The notes: generated by a model not told the origin, from the sequence alone. A stretch of 64,000 bases of DNA from Marinobacterium weihaiense (GCF_019061305.1 NZ_JAHQZT010000004.1:62001-126000); one strand, 5' to 3'. Shown: positions 18,606 to 28,002, counted from the first letter of the stretch. Numbers and translations: made by a program.

Positions 18606-19532
18606 ATGGCTAATCCGAGCAAGATTTACAACTTCATGGGTGTACGTAAGCTGGCGCTGGCGTTCTCCCTGATTCTGATGCTGGTTTCGATCGGCTCGCT
18701 GGCGGTCAACGGCCTCAAGTTCGGTCTCGACTTTACCGGCGGCAGCCTGGTCGAGATCGGCTATGAGCGTGAAGCCGATCTGGAAGTGGTGCGTGACCAG
18801 CTGGAAACGGCCGGTTTCGAAGATGTTGTGGTGCAGACCTTCGGTTCGCCCCGTGACGTGCTGATCCGCTTGCAGGCTGATCATGACCCCAAGCTGGGTG
18901 ATAAGGTGCTACAGGCGCTGCAGTCCGAATCCGACCAGTCACTGGAATTGCGCCGCAACGAGTTTGTCGGCTCCCAGGTGGGCGAAGAGCTGCGCGAGCA
19001 GGGCGGTCTGGGTATGCTGCTGGCCCTGTTCATGATCATGGTATACCTGGCATTCCGCTTTCAGTTCAAGTTCTCGCTTGGCGCGGTGCTGGCACTGGTG
19101 CATGATGTACTGGTGGTGCTCGGGTTTTTCTCGCTGTTGCAAGTGGAATTCGACCTGACCGTACTGGCTGCCGTACTGGCCGTGATCGGTTACTCGCTCA
19201 ACGACACCATTGTGGTGTATGACCGCATTCGCGAGAATTTTCGTATCATGCGCAAGGGGGATGCCGTTGAGGTGATGAATGCCTCGCTGAGTCAGACGCT
19301 GAGCCGTACCCTGATGACCTCCATCACTACCTTGCTAGTGTTGGTGGCACTGTTCTATTTTGGTGGCGAAATGATTCACGGTTTCGCCATGGCCCTGCTG
19401 GTGGGCGTATTGATCGGTACCTATTCATCGATTTACGTGGCTGCCAATGCGCTGCTGGCGCTGAATGTGACCCGGGAAGATCTGTTGCCGCCGCAAAAGG
19501 AAGACGGCGAAGAAACCGAAGAGCTTCCCTGA
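18606..19532 (+). CDS. secF: Protein translocase subunit SecF
   Basis: Partner of SecD. 308 residues with an N-terminal helix, the GLDFTGGSLVEI motif, and a membrane bundle containing IGYSLNDTIVVYDRIRENF. The AGGAGAG ribosome-binding site lies between the secD stop and the secF ATG. The acidic C-terminal tail (EDGEETEELP) is variable in the family. Followed by a strong terminator. Confidence 0.98.
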   Translation: MANPSKIYNFMGVRKLALAFSLILMLVSIGSLAVNGLKFGLDFTGGSLVEIGYEREADLEVVRDQLETAGFEDVVVQTFGSPRDVLIRLQADHDPKLGDKVLQALQSESDQSLELRRNEFVGSQVGEELREQGGLGMLLALFMIMVYLAFRFQFKFSLGAVLALVHDVLVVLGFFSLLQVEFDLTVLAAVLAVIGYSLNDTIVVYDRIRENFRIMRKGDAVEVMNASLSQTLSRTLMTSITTLLVLVALFYFGGEMIHGFAMALLVGVLIGTYSSIYVAANALLALNVTREDLLPPQKEDGEETEELP

Positions 19533-19538
19533 TCTCGT

Positions 19539-19566
19539 AAAGCCGGCATTGCCGGCTTTATTTTTT
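19539..19566 (+). terminator. Terminator of the secDF operon
   Basis: Perfect 9-bp stem AAAGCCGGC/GCCGGCTTT with an ATT loop, then A and six T. Confidence 0.93.
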
Positions 19567-19643
19567 ATGGATTGACCGACTATTCTGAGTGAATGGTCCA
19601 CTCTGGCAGTCTAACCGCTGTTACAGATATTATTGGATGTTGA

Positions 19644-22100
19644 ATGAGCAAGTATTGGAAAGACAAAGATCCCAACCTGCAGCAAGAAGCTGAAAAGTAT
19701 GACCAGCCGGTCCCCAGCCGCGAGTTTTTGCTGAATTTTCTGGAAAAGTGGGGGGCGCCGATCAGTCATCCGCTGGTGTGTCGCGAGCTGGGTATCGAAG
19801 ATGAAGATGGCATCGAGGGCGTGCGTCGCCGCTTGATCGCCATGTGCCGCGACGGCCAGTTGATTTCCAACCGCAAGGGCGAGTATGGCCTGATCCGCAA
19901 GATGGACCTGATTGCCGGACGCGTGATCGGCCACCGTGACGGCTTCGGTTTTCTCAAGCCGGATGAAGGCGGCGACGACCTTTTTCTGAGCCCGCGCAAC
20001 ATGCGTGAGGTGTTTGACGGTGACCGGGTGCTGGTACAGGCGGTAGGCATCGATCAGCGCGGCCGCCGTGAAGGCAAGATCGTAGAAGTGCTGGAACGTG
20101 GCACCCGCCGTTTGGTGGGCCGCTTTGACGGTCAGGGCGGCTTCGGTTCGCTGATCTGTGAAAACCAGCGTATCACCAATCAGGTGATGGTGATCCCGGA
20201 CCCGACCACCGGACTGGAGTACGAGGACGGCCAGCTGGTGGTGGTGGAGATCATCCAGCACCCCACCCGCAAGCAGCCGGCCCGTGGCCGGGTGGTCGAA
20301 GTGTTGGGTGACCGCATGGCGCCAGGCATGGAGATCAAGGTTGCGATCCACAACCATGAAATTCCGGACGAGTTCCCCGATGATGTGCATCAGCAGATCG
20401 GTGATCTGGATCCGGAAGTACGGGAAGCGGACAAGCAGAACCGTTTTGACCTGCGTGACCTGCCATTCGTCACCATCGACGGCGAAGACGCCAAGGACTT
20501 TGATGATGCCGTCTACTGCGAAAAGAAGACCTTTGGCGGCTGGCGCCTTTGGGTCGCTATCGCCGATGTGTCCTACTACGTACAGCCGGATTCGCCGCTG
20601 GATATGGAAGCGGTCAAGCGCGGCAACTCGGTGTACTTCCCCGAGTTTGTCGTCCCCATGCTGCCCGAGCTGCTTTCCAACGGCCTGTGCTCCCTGAACC
20701 CACTCGTTGATCGCCTGGCTATGGTGTGCGAGATGACGGTCAGCCGTGCCGGCAAGCTGTCCGGTTACAAGTTCTACGAAGCGGTGATCAATTCCAAGGC
20801 ACGCCTGACCTACAACAAGGTGGGAGCCATGGTGGATTCGGAGCATGAAGAACATGCCCGCTGGCGTGGCGAGTACGCTGAAGTCGTGCCGCATATCGAT
20901 CAATTGCACGCCCTGTACCGTTCATTGCGCAAGGCACGTGACGAGCGTGGTGCCATCGACTTTGAAACCGTTGAAACCCGTATTGTGTTTGATCAGGTGC
21001 GCAAGATCGATGAGATTATTCCTGTGCACCGCAACGATGCGCACAAGATGATCGAGGAATGCATGCTCATCGCCAACGTGGCCACGGCGCGTTTCCTCGA
21101 TAAGTACGGCAAGCCGGCATTGTACCGTATCCATGACGGTCCCAAGGCGGCGAAGCTGGAAAACCTGCGCGCCTTCCTCGGCGAACTGGGCTTGAACCTG
21201 CCCGGTGGAGACAGTCCCGAGCCCAAGGATTACCTGAAGCTGGCGGAAGCCATCGAAGGGCGTCCCGACCGCCACATCATCCAAACCATGATGCTGCGCT
21301 CCATGCAGCAGGCGGTGTACAGCCCGGACAACCACGGTCACTTTGGCCTGGCCTACAAGGCGTATACCCACTTTACCTCGCCGATCCGCCGTTATCCCGA
21401 CCTGCTGGTGCACCGAGCGATTCGCAGCGCCATCCATGGTGAAGCCAAGGTCAAGGGTGTGGAGCGGCCCAAGCCGTTCACTCCCAATCCGGCTTTCAGC
21501 AAGGGCTATACCCTCGAGCAGATGGTAGCCCTGGGTGAGCATTGCTCGATGACGGAACGCCGGGCCGATGACGCGACCCGTGACGTGGTGGCCTGGCTCA
21601 AGTGTGAATACATGCAGGAGCAAACCGGCGAGATCTTCTCCGGTGTTGTTTCGGCGGTGGCGGGCTTCGGCGTATTTGTTGAGCTGGACGACCTGTACGT
21701 GGAAGGCCTGGTGCACATCACAGCACTGCCCAGTGATTATTACCATTTTGAAGCGGCCAAGCAGCGACTGGTGGGTGAGCGTACCCGCCGTGTTTTCAAA
21801 CTCGGTGATCGTCTGGATGTGCGCGTGGTGCGGGTGGACCTGGATGAACGCAAGATCGACTTTGAAGTGGTTGTCGAGAATGCGCCGGCCAAGCCGAAAA
21901 AGCCCAGCCAGCGTGAAAAACTGGCCAAAGGGCAGGTCGACGACGGCCGACCGGGCAAGAAGCGCGGGAGTCGTCGCGGAAAAAAGCCTGAAGGGCACTC
22001 AGGTGCCCGCCAGGACAGTCCTGTAGCGCCCAAGCAGAAACGCAAAAAGGCACACAAGCCCAAGCATCCACCCAAGGCGCGTCAGAAGCGCAAGGGCTGA
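19644..22100 (+). CDS. rnr: Ribonuclease R
   Basis: Processive 3'-5' exoribonuclease that degrades structured RNA, rRNA fragments and tmRNA-tagged messages. 818 residues. Order: helix-turn-helix RNase-R N-terminal domain (SREFLLNFLEKWGAP), two cold-shock OB folds (MDLIAGRVIGHRDGFGFLKPD), RNB catalytic domain with the metal-binding aspartates in DGEDAKDFDDAVYCE and TSPIRRYPDLLVHRAI, then S1 domain (GVVSAVAGFGVFVELDD) and a Lys/Arg-rich tail. In many relatives rlmB follows; here a convergent DedA-PAP2 gene does. Confidence 0.98.
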   Translation: MSKYWKDKDPNLQQEAEKYDQPVPSREFLLNFLEKWGAPISHPLVCRELGIEDEDGIEGVRRRLIAMCRDGQLISNRKGEYGLIRKMDLIAGRVIGHRDGFGFLKPDEGGDDLFLSPRNMREVFDGDRVLVQAVGIDQRGRREGKIVEVLERGTRRLVGRFDGQGGFGSLICENQRITNQVMVIPDPTTGLEYEDGQLVVVEIIQHPTRKQPARGRVVEVLGDRMAPGMEIKVAIHNHEIPDEFPDDVHQQIGDLDPEVREADKQNRFDLRDLPFVTIDGEDAKDFDDAVYCEKKTFGGWRLWVAIADVSYYVQPDSPLDMEAVKRGNSVYFPEFVVPMLPELLSNGLCSLNPLVDRLAMVCEMTVSRAGKLSGYKFYEAVINSKARLTYNKVGAMVDSEHEEHARWRGEYAEVVPHIDQLHALYRSLRKARDERGAIDFETVETRIVFDQVRKIDEIIPVHRNDAHKMIEECMLIANVATARFLDKYGKPALYRIHDGPKAAKLENLRAFLGELGLNLPGGDSPEPKDYLKLAEAIEGRPDRHIIQTMMLRSMQQAVYSPDNHGHFGLAYKAYTHFTSPIRRYPDLLVHRAIRSAIHGEAKVKGVERPKPFTPNPAFSKGYTLEQMVALGEHCSMTERRADDATRDVVAWLKCEYMQEQTGEIFSGVVSAVAGFGVFVELDDLYVEGLVHITALPSDYYHFEAAKQRLVGERTRRVFKLGDRLDVRVVRVDLDERKIDFEVVVENAPAKPKKPSQREKLAKGQVDDGRPGKKRGSRRGKKPEGHSGARQDSPVAPKQKRKKAHKPKHPPKARQKRKG

Positions 22101-22130
22101 GAGCATCTACTCTGGCCCTGTCCGCCGGTA

Positions 22131-23477
22131 TCATCCCAGATACAGCGCCGCCGCCGCCTGCAGGCGAGCGCCGCTGTACAGCATGGCGGTGCCCAGCAAC
22201 AGCAGCAGCCAGGCCATGGATACCGGTCGAGGGGCAGGGTGGCGATACAGCCACAGTCGGTAGGCCGCCGCCGCCGCCAGACCTTCTGCGCAGCCGGCGA
22301 TAACATCCAGTGGCCAGTGTACCCCCAGCACCGGGCGTGACAGCGCCACCAGCAGAATCAGTGGCGCCGCCAGCAGGTAGCCCAGGTGGCGCAGGCCATG
22401 GTGACGGTTATGTACCACCCAAGCCACGCTCATGCCGACCAGGGCCGAGATGCCGGCCGCATGCCCGCTGGGGTAACTGAAGGTTGTCAGTGCCGCTCCC
22501 GGCGGCCGGGGCTGTTCGAACAGCAGTTTGAGCAAAATATTCAGTCCCAACACCGTACCGACGCCGACCAAAACACCCCAGCCCTGTATTTGAGCATGCC
22601 GCCAGTGCCCGTAGCCGGCACTGAGTGCGGCCAGTGCCAGGCACAGTCCGGGGTCGCCCAGCAGGGTAATGGCCAGAGGCCATAGGCCCCAATGTGCGCC
22701 GGCCTGCTGCAGCGGCGGTAGCAGTTGCCGGTTGAGGCTGTGGCCCAAATCGCTCAGGCTGAGCAGGGTCATGACTATAAACAGCAGCAGAGCAAAGCCC
22801 AGCATCAGCACCGGGGCCGGCGGCCAGTCCTTGGGCAGGTGCTGGCGCAGGTAACGGTACAAACCGGCTTCGGGATGCAGTTGACGGTGTACCTGCTGCA
22901 ACAGTAGTAGCATGAACACCAGTACCGCCAGGCTCCACAGCAGTGGCAGCAGCCGCGATGGCAGTGCGTGGGTGCCCTGACCGGTCAGATAGCCGGGCAG
23001 CAGATACAGGGGCGCCCAGCCCAGTGCCGACACCAGGTTGAAGGCAGTAAAGCGCCAGGGCGACATGCCGCAGCTACCGGCCACAAAGGGAATGATAGGG
23101 CGAATGGGACCAATGAAGCGTCCACTGACAATGCTCAGCCCGCCCCAGCGGTGAAAGAAGGCTTCGCCATGCTGCAACCATTCTGGATGCCGACGTACCT
23201 TGGGCCAGCGCTTGACCCAAGGGGCCGCCTTGCGGCCGAGCAGAAAGCTTAGGCCATCGCCGGTCACGGCACCGATAAACGCGGCCAGCAGACAGCCGGG
23301 CAGGGCAATATCAGCGGAGCCTGCTGCAAAGGCCAAGCCGAACAGCAGCGCCACGCCCGGCAGCAGCAGGCCAATGAAGGCCAGTGACTCCAGCATGGCC
23401 ACCAGGGCAATCAGCAGCATGACAGAGGCGGCTGACAGGTTGAGTGATGCAAACAGGTTCTCGGCCACGGCTGGCAT
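22131..23477 (-). CDS. DedA-family membrane protein fused to PAP2 phosphatase
   Basis: 448 residues in two parts. The first 200 match DedA/SNARE-associated flippase-like proteins (ALLFGLAFAAG, GRFIGPIRPIIPFVAGSCGM). DedA proteins of the UptA type recycle undecaprenyl phosphate. The second half is a membrane-bound PAP2 acid phosphatase with all three motifs: KLLFEQPRP, YPSGHA and SRPVLGVHWPLD. The combination suggests an enzyme that both dephosphorylates and moves a polyprenyl or other lipid phosphate across the inner membrane. This fusion type is known from database annotation. The coding region is GC-rich like its neighbours. Confidence 0.93.
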   Translation of the reverse strand: MPAVAENLFASLNLSAASVMLLIALVAMLESLAFIGLLLPGVALLFGLAFAAGSADIALPGCLLAAFIGAVTGDGLSFLLGRKAAPWVKRWPKVRRHPEWLQHGEAFFHRWGGLSIVSGRFIGPIRPIIPFVAGSCGMSPWRFTAFNLVSALGWAPLYLLPGYLTGQGTHALPSRLLPLLWSLAVLVFMLLLLQQVHRQLHPEAGLYRYLRQHLPKDWPPAPVLMLGFALLLFIVMTLLSLSDLGHSLNRQLLPPLQQAGAHWGLWPLAITLLGDPGLCLALAALSAGYGHWRHAQIQGWGVLVGVGTVLGLNILLKLLFEQPRPPGAALTTFSYPSGHAAGISALVGMSVAWVVHNRHHGLRHLGYLLAAPLILLVALSRPVLGVHWPLDVIAGCAEGLAAAAAYRLWLYRHPAPRPVSMAWLLLLLGTAMLYSGARLQAAAALYLG

Positions 23478-23523
23478 CCCGGTCAGTAATGAAGGGGCGA
23501 CAATGCGGGGGCGGTATTCCCTC

Positions 23524-23532
23524 TGGTATAAT
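23524..23532 (+). promoter_or_regulatory. Extended -10 promoter of serB
   Basis: TGGTATAAT (23524-23532) is an exact extended -10 element (TG-n-TATAAT) 52 bp before the serB ATG. No convincing -35 is visible, as is usual for this promoter type. Confidence 0.7.
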
Positions 23533-23584
23533 CGCAGCCTGGAGCTGGCTTGGCCAGCGATGCCTCATTTAACGGAAGGGTGCG

Positions 23585-24802
23585 ATGAACGAAATCATCC
23601 TGTTGACACTATCCGGTGACGACCGCCCGGGCGTAACCTCGGCCATTACCGGTATTCTCGCCCGCTACCATATCAACATTCTCGATATCGGCCAGGCAGT
23701 TATCCACAACACCCTGTCACTGGGTGTGCTGATTCAGGTTCCGACTGAGCTGGAGTCTTCTCCCTTGTTGCGTGACCTGCTGTTCAAGGCACATGAAATG
23801 AACATGCAGGTTCGGTTTGAACCGGTGGATGCCGGTGCCTATGAAAACTGGGTGGAAGGACAGGGTAAGTCGCGTCACATTATCACCCTGTTGGCGCGCC
23901 AGGTCAGTGCCGAACATATCGCGCGCGTCACGGCCATTGCTGCCGACCATGGCCTAAACATCGACAACATCAGCCGCCTGTCCGGGCGCATTTCCCTGCA
24001 AGCAGAAAACTGTCCCCGTACTCGGGCCTGTGTCGAGTTTTCCGTGCGCGGCATGCCAGCCGACGCGGCGGCGCTGCGGGAGGAGTTCCTTAAGGCCGCT
24101 AGTGATCTGGATGTGGATATCGCATTCCAGAAAGACGATATCTATCGCCGTAATCGTCGCCTAGTGGTCTTCGACATGGATTCCACCTTGATCGAGGCAG
24201 AGGTGATCGATGAGTTGGCCAAAGAAGCGGGTGTTGGCGATCAGGTGATCGAAATTACCGAGGCGGCCATGCGCGGCGAAATCGATTTCAATGAAAGCTT
24301 CCGGCGCCGTGTGGCGCTGCTTAAAGGGCTGGATGCAGCGGTACTGGAGCGTATTGCCGAGCGCCTGCCACTGACCGAAGGGGCGGCGGAGCTGGTGGGG
24401 CACCTCAAGGCGCTGGGCTTCAAGACCGCGATCCTCTCCGGTGGCTTCACCTATTTTGGTCGCTACCTGCAGGACAAGCTGGGCTTTGACTATGTCTATG
24501 CCAACGAACTGGACATTCAGGACGGCAAGGTTACCGGTGAGGTCACCGGCCAGATCGTCAATGGCGAGCGCAAGGCGCAATTGCTGCGCGAGATCGCCGA
24601 GCGAGAAGGGGTACGCCTGGAGCAGACCATCGCGGTGGGCGATGGCGCCAACGACCTGCCGATGTTGTCCATTGCCGGTCTGGGGATCGCCTTCCGTGCC
24701 AAGCCATTGGTGCGCAAAAGTGCCAAGCAGGCGATCTCTACGCTTGGTTTGGATGGCATTCTCTACTTGATCGGCTTTCGTGACCGCGACAGCCTGCTCT
24801 GA
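23585..24802 (+). CDS. serB: Phosphoserine phosphatase with two ACT domains
   Basis: Last step of serine synthesis: hydrolyses phosphoserine. 405 residues, longer than E. coli SerB and like the Pseudomonas form. Two ACT-like domains come first (LLTLSGDDRPGVTSAITGIL and IITLLARQVSAEHIARVTAI), then the HAD phosphatase with the nucleophile motif VVFDMDSTLIEAE, the SGGFTYFG motif II and GDGANDLPML motif IV. The ACT domains may sense serine. The gene ends 18 bp before the convergent fimX-like gene, with a weak GGCCCG/CGGGCC hairpin across the junction. Confidence 0.97.
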   Translation: MNEIILLTLSGDDRPGVTSAITGILARYHINILDIGQAVIHNTLSLGVLIQVPTELESSPLLRDLLFKAHEMNMQVRFEPVDAGAYENWVEGQGKSRHIITLLARQVSAEHIARVTAIAADHGLNIDNISRLSGRISLQAENCPRTRACVEFSVRGMPADAAALREEFLKAASDLDVDIAFQKDDIYRRNRRLVVFDMDSTLIEAEVIDELAKEAGVGDQVIEITEAAMRGEIDFNESFRRRVALLKGLDAAVLERIAERLPLTEGAAELVGHLKALGFKTAILSGGFTYFGRYLQDKLGFDYVYANELDIQDGKVTGEVTGQIVNGERKAQLLREIAEREGVRLEQTIAVGDGANDLPMLSIAGLGIAFRAKPLVRKSAKQAISTLGLDGILYLIGFRDRDSLL

Positions 24803-24820
24803 GCGTAGCAGGGCCCGTGT

Positions 24821-26956
24821 TCAGAGCGGGCCTTCACCGAAGAAGTCATAATCCATCTGCTCCCGGGGCTGTTGCAGGTAATAGCCTTGGATCAGGTGAA
24901 CACCCGCCCCATAGAGCGTACTGATCACCCGGGTACTTTCCACCAGTGGTGCGATGATCAGCTTGTCGTGCTGCTGCAGTGGATGCAGGACTTCCAACAG
25001 CGTTTCCGGCTTGAGGCGGCGCTTTTCAAGATCCTGAATATAAGACCCGTCGAGTTTGATGTAGTCCGTTTCCAGCTCGCGCAGCACGTGCTCCGAGTTG
25101 GGCGAACTGCCGAAATGTTTGAGACAGACACGGCAGCCGAGCTGGCGCAGCTGTCGTGTAAAGCTGCGGGCTCCCATCAGATTCACGGCGGCATCGCTTT
25201 CGCTGATCTGAAAGATCAGCTGCTGTGGCGGAGTCGCATGTTCTGCCAGTCGTGCCTGTAGCCACGCCAACAGTCCAAGATGGCCCAGCGAGGCGCCGCA
25301 CAGGTTGATCAATAGAAACACCGGGTGCTGTGCCCGTGTATGCTCGGCCAATTGGGTCAGCGCCGTGTTGATGACCCACTGGTCCATTTCCACCAGCACG
25401 TCTGCAGCGATGCCCTGTGCCACAAATGCGGTTGGCGACAGCGCACGTTCACTGTCACTGATCAGGCGCATCAGCACCTCATAATAAGGCTGTGGCGGCT
25501 CCAGGCACAGCGGGACCACAGGCTGGAACAACAGACGAAAGCGGTTCAGCCTAAGGGCATTGCGCAGGCGTTTGCCCATGCGCGCATCTTGCTCGGCTGG
25601 CAAGAGCGTGTTTTTGTGGTACAGGCTGACACCGTTGCCTGGCCGGTTGCCATGGTGCAGGTGCTCGGCAGCGGCTTGGGCACGCTGCAGCAGTGTCTGG
25701 GCATCCGGTGCGCTGTCATTGATCATGACAATACCAATCGACAGCGTGGTATGAATGGATGTTGAACCGACCTCGCAGATGTGTCGACTGACCGACTGGC
25801 ACAGCCGTTCAGCCAGGGCTTCGGCCTGATCGGGGGCGGCGCAGTGCATCAGAACGGCAAAGCGGTCATCGTTCAGCTGGGCAATCAGGTGGGCAGGGCC
25901 GACTTCGCGCTTGAGCAGGGTAGCAATGTCGCCCAGGATCTGCCGGGTGCCATCCGGGCCGACCTCGTGCTGAATCACCTCTAGATGATCCAGGTTCAGC
26001 AACAGCAGGCTGCGGTCTTCACCACCGCGATGCGCGGTCTGGCAGGCACTGTCCAGTGCTTCCATCAGGCGCTGCTGGTCGTGCAAGCCGCTGACGGGGT
26101 GGCGGTGGCTGTTGGTGGCCTGCTCCGTGCCCGGCTCCGTTGTCACCGCGAGGTGGAAACCGCTAGCGTCCGGGAAGGTATCCGGCATGATGGTGAACAG
26201 TGCCTTGAAGCAGGTGCCATCCGGGCGCAGGGCGCTCAGGTGATGCTGTACGCTGGTTTGCTCCTGGGCGCAGCGGTACAGGCACTGCTCCAGATCCGGG
26301 CGCTGGTTTTCCGGGAACAGCCCGGCCAGCGAGTGGCCCTGCAGCTGCCCGTCTCGGCGGTAGCCGAACAGCCGGGTGAAGGGTGGGTTGGCGTAATGGA
26401 CCCTGCCGTTGCGCACCAGGCAAGCGGCTTGGCTGGACGTCGCCATGAGCCGTTCACAGCGTTCCTGCAGTTGCTTGAGCTGTAACCGGGCAATGGCCAG
26501 CTCACGACGCGTGGTCAGCCCCTGAAAGGCCCGTTCCAGCGATAACAGCAGCAGGTGGCCGTTGTGTTCGGGTACCAGTGCGCGCACGCCTGAGGCAAAC
26601 CATTCGGTGGGATAGGGGTAGTGATCGCCCGGCAGCAGCAGGATGACGGGCAGGTCCCGGTCCATGTGGTTCAGGCATTCCAGCACGGCGGTGGGCGACA
26701 GGTCGCTGGTTTGGTCGGGCTGCCAGCGCATGATTAAAATATCCCACGAGTGGCGGCTTAACAGTTGCTGCAGTTCGTTCAAGTTGTGAAAGGCCTGCCC
26801 GCGGGGGGCGTAATGAGCCGTGCGCAGCTGACCGAGAATATGATCGGTCTGGAGCGTATCACAGTTGGTGAACAGCAGGTTGAGAGTCGTACGTGTGTGG
26901 CCGGGGGCATCATGCTGAGCCAGTGCATGCAGGATTTCATCGCTGGAGCCGCTCAT
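24821..26956 (-). CDS. fimX: FimX-like REC-PAS-GGDEF-EAL protein with degenerate catalytic sites
   Basis: 711 residues from MSGSSDEILHAL (GGGA seven bases upstream; an ATG at 26998 adds 14 odd residues). Domain order as in Pseudomonas FimX: a receiver-like domain whose acceptor Asp is lost (DILIMRWQPD), a PAS domain (ACLVRNGRVHYANPPFTRLF), a GGDEF fold reading LNDDRFAVLM, and an EAL fold reading YYEVLMRL with EVL for EAL and KHFGSS for the catalytic DDFGTG. FimX also has EVL and binds but does not hydrolyse cyclic di-GMP, acting in type IV pilus assembly and twitching. A similar receptor role is inferred. Orthology is likely, not proven. Confidence 0.8.
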   Translation of the reverse strand: MSGSSDEILHALAQHDAPGHTRTTLNLLFTNCDTLQTDHILGQLRTAHYAPRGQAFHNLNELQQLLSRHSWDILIMRWQPDQTSDLSPTAVLECLNHMDRDLPVILLLPGDHYPYPTEWFASGVRALVPEHNGHLLLLSLERAFQGLTTRRELAIARLQLKQLQERCERLMATSSQAACLVRNGRVHYANPPFTRLFGYRRDGQLQGHSLAGLFPENQRPDLEQCLYRCAQEQTSVQHHLSALRPDGTCFKALFTIMPDTFPDASGFHLAVTTEPGTEQATNSHRHPVSGLHDQQRLMEALDSACQTAHRGGEDRSLLLLNLDHLEVIQHEVGPDGTRQILGDIATLLKREVGPAHLIAQLNDDRFAVLMHCAAPDQAEALAERLCQSVSRHICEVGSTSIHTTLSIGIVMINDSAPDAQTLLQRAQAAAEHLHHGNRPGNGVSLYHKNTLLPAEQDARMGKRLRNALRLNRFRLLFQPVVPLCLEPPQPYYEVLMRLISDSERALSPTAFVAQGIAADVLVEMDQWVINTALTQLAEHTRAQHPVFLLINLCGASLGHLGLLAWLQARLAEHATPPQQLIFQISESDAAVNLMGARSFTRQLRQLGCRVCLKHFGSSPNSEHVLRELETDYIKLDGSYIQDLEKRRLKPETLLEVLHPLQQHDKLIIAPLVESTRVISTLYGAGVHLIQGYYLQQPREQMDYDFFGEGPL

Positions 26957-27084
26957 GTCGAGTCCCTGTGCTGAAGGCGTTGCAGAATATCTGCACACAG
27001 CTTAAGCCGTTAGGAGAGCGATGTCAGCTGGCAATAAGCCATGCAAAGAAAGTTATGTGCCAAGAAAGGAGGGAATTCAGAAGA

Positions 27085-27159
27085 TGGCTGGGGTAGCAGG
27101 ATTCGAACCTGCGCATGCTGGAATCAGAATCCAGTGCCTTACCGCTTGGCGATACCCCA
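27085..27159 (-). tRNA. tRNA-Gln (CTG)
   Basis: 75-nt tRNA with acceptor stem TGGGGTA/TACCCCA, anticodon CTG and encoded CCA. Last of four tRNAs in the minus-strand cluster and identical to the copy at 32584-32658. Confidence 0.97.
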
Positions 27160-27169
27160 GTATCAGAGA

Positions 27170-27246
27170 TGGTGGCAATAGCGGGATTCGAACCTGCGAC
27201 CCACGCATTATGAATGCGTTGCTCTAACCAGCTGAGCTATATTGCC
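27170..27246 (-). tRNA. tRNA-Met (CAT), copy 2 of cluster
   Basis: 77-nt tRNA with acceptor GGCAATA/TATTGCC, anticodon CAT and encoded CCA. The paired first base and the arm sequences indicate an elongator type rather than initiator; a TilS-modified Ile form is unlikely but not excluded. Confidence 0.93.
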
Positions 27247-27255
27247 ACACATAAG

Positions 27256-27330
27256 TGGCTGGGGTAGCAGGATTCGAACCTGCGCATGACGGGATCAAAA
27301 CCCGTTGCCTTACCGCTTGGCGATACCCCA
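27256..27330 (-). tRNA. tRNA-Gln (TTG)
   Basis: 75-nt tRNA, same frame as the CTG isoacceptor but with anticodon TTG and a changed anticodon stem (CGGGT/ATCCCG). Encoded CCA. Confidence 0.97.
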
Positions 27331-27343
27331 GCAATCTTGAAAG

Positions 27344-27420
27344 TGGTGGCAATGGCGGGATTCGAACCTGCGACCCACGCATTATGAATGCGTTGCTCTA
27401 ACCAACTGAGCTACATTGCC
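27344..27420 (-). tRNA. tRNA-Met (CAT), copy 1 of cluster
   Basis: First gene of the minus-strand Met-Gln-Met-Gln cluster. 77 nt, anticodon CAT, encoded CCA; differs from the second copy by compensating acceptor changes (GGCAATG/CATTGCC) and a D-arm base. Confidence 0.95.
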
Positions 27421-27440
27421 GTGTGCTTTCAAGGCCGCAG

Positions 27441-27469
27441 ATTATTCCCTTTATTCGGTTTTCTGTCAA
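27441..27469 (-). promoter_or_regulatory. Promoter of the tRNA-Met/Gln cluster
   Basis: Minus strand TTGACA (27464-27469), exact 17-bp spacer, AATAAT (27441-27446), then a GC-rich discriminator CTGCGGCC, typical of growth-rate-controlled stable-RNA promoters. Confidence 0.85.
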
Positions 27470-27592
27470 CACCCTGAAAGCAAAGAAGTTTAAAAAAATT
27501 AAGGATGGTCATAATCGGGCGCAAACACGGGGGTCGATTGCCGTGTCTCGATGACATAATAGGTTCTACCAATGGTGTCTGCCAGCTACTCA

Positions 27593-27763
27593 TCAGCGCA
27601 TCGTATCGATGGTGCTCAGCCGCAGTGTTTGCCCCGGCGTTTCGCCCAAATAATCACGATAGGCCGTGGAAAAATTGCTGACATGGCTGTAGCCCACTGC
27701 ATTTGCAACCACCTTGACCGGAGTCTCTTCCGGCTCGATCAATTCCCGTGCGTGCACTGCCGT
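27593..27763 (-). pseudogene. AraC-family regulator, C-terminal remnant
   Basis: Reading from 27763 down to a TGA at 27593 gives the second helix-turn-helix of an AraC/XylS regulator: HARELIEPEETPVKVVANAV, then GYSHVSNFSTAYRDYLGETP. Only about 55 residues remain and no N-terminal domain lies upstream. It appears to be a decayed fragment joined head-on to another AraC tail on the opposite strand. Confidence 0.7.
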
Positions 27764-27774
27764 CCTACACAACA

Positions 27775-27882
27775 GTAACTCGGGTCACCCTACGCTGGGG
27801 GCACCTGGGTGAATTTTCCCAAGAGTACAAACGCGTGTTCGGGCAGTGGCCACCGGAAACCCTCGCGCAACGCCCGGATTAA
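27775..27882 (+). pseudogene. Second AraC-family C-terminal remnant, opposite strand
   Basis: From about 27775 to a TAA at 27880-27882 the plus strand reads VTRVTLRWGHLGEFSQEYKR and then VFGQWPPETLAQRPD. This matches the end of the AraC helix-turn-helix domain (ALRWGF-x-HLG-FS-x-Y-x-x-FG-x-P), with two residues missing from the motif. No upstream coding region remains. It probably regulated the adjacent autotransporter gene once. Confidence 0.6.
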
Positions 27883-28002
27883 CGCTTAGGGGCTGGCCTG
27901 GTTTGCGGATTTCCGATAGTGGGCCAACACCTGTTTGACGATGATCGAGGATTAACCTCCGGGCCAGCCATTGGGCCAGCAAGGGTTTACAGGGAGATAC
28001 TC

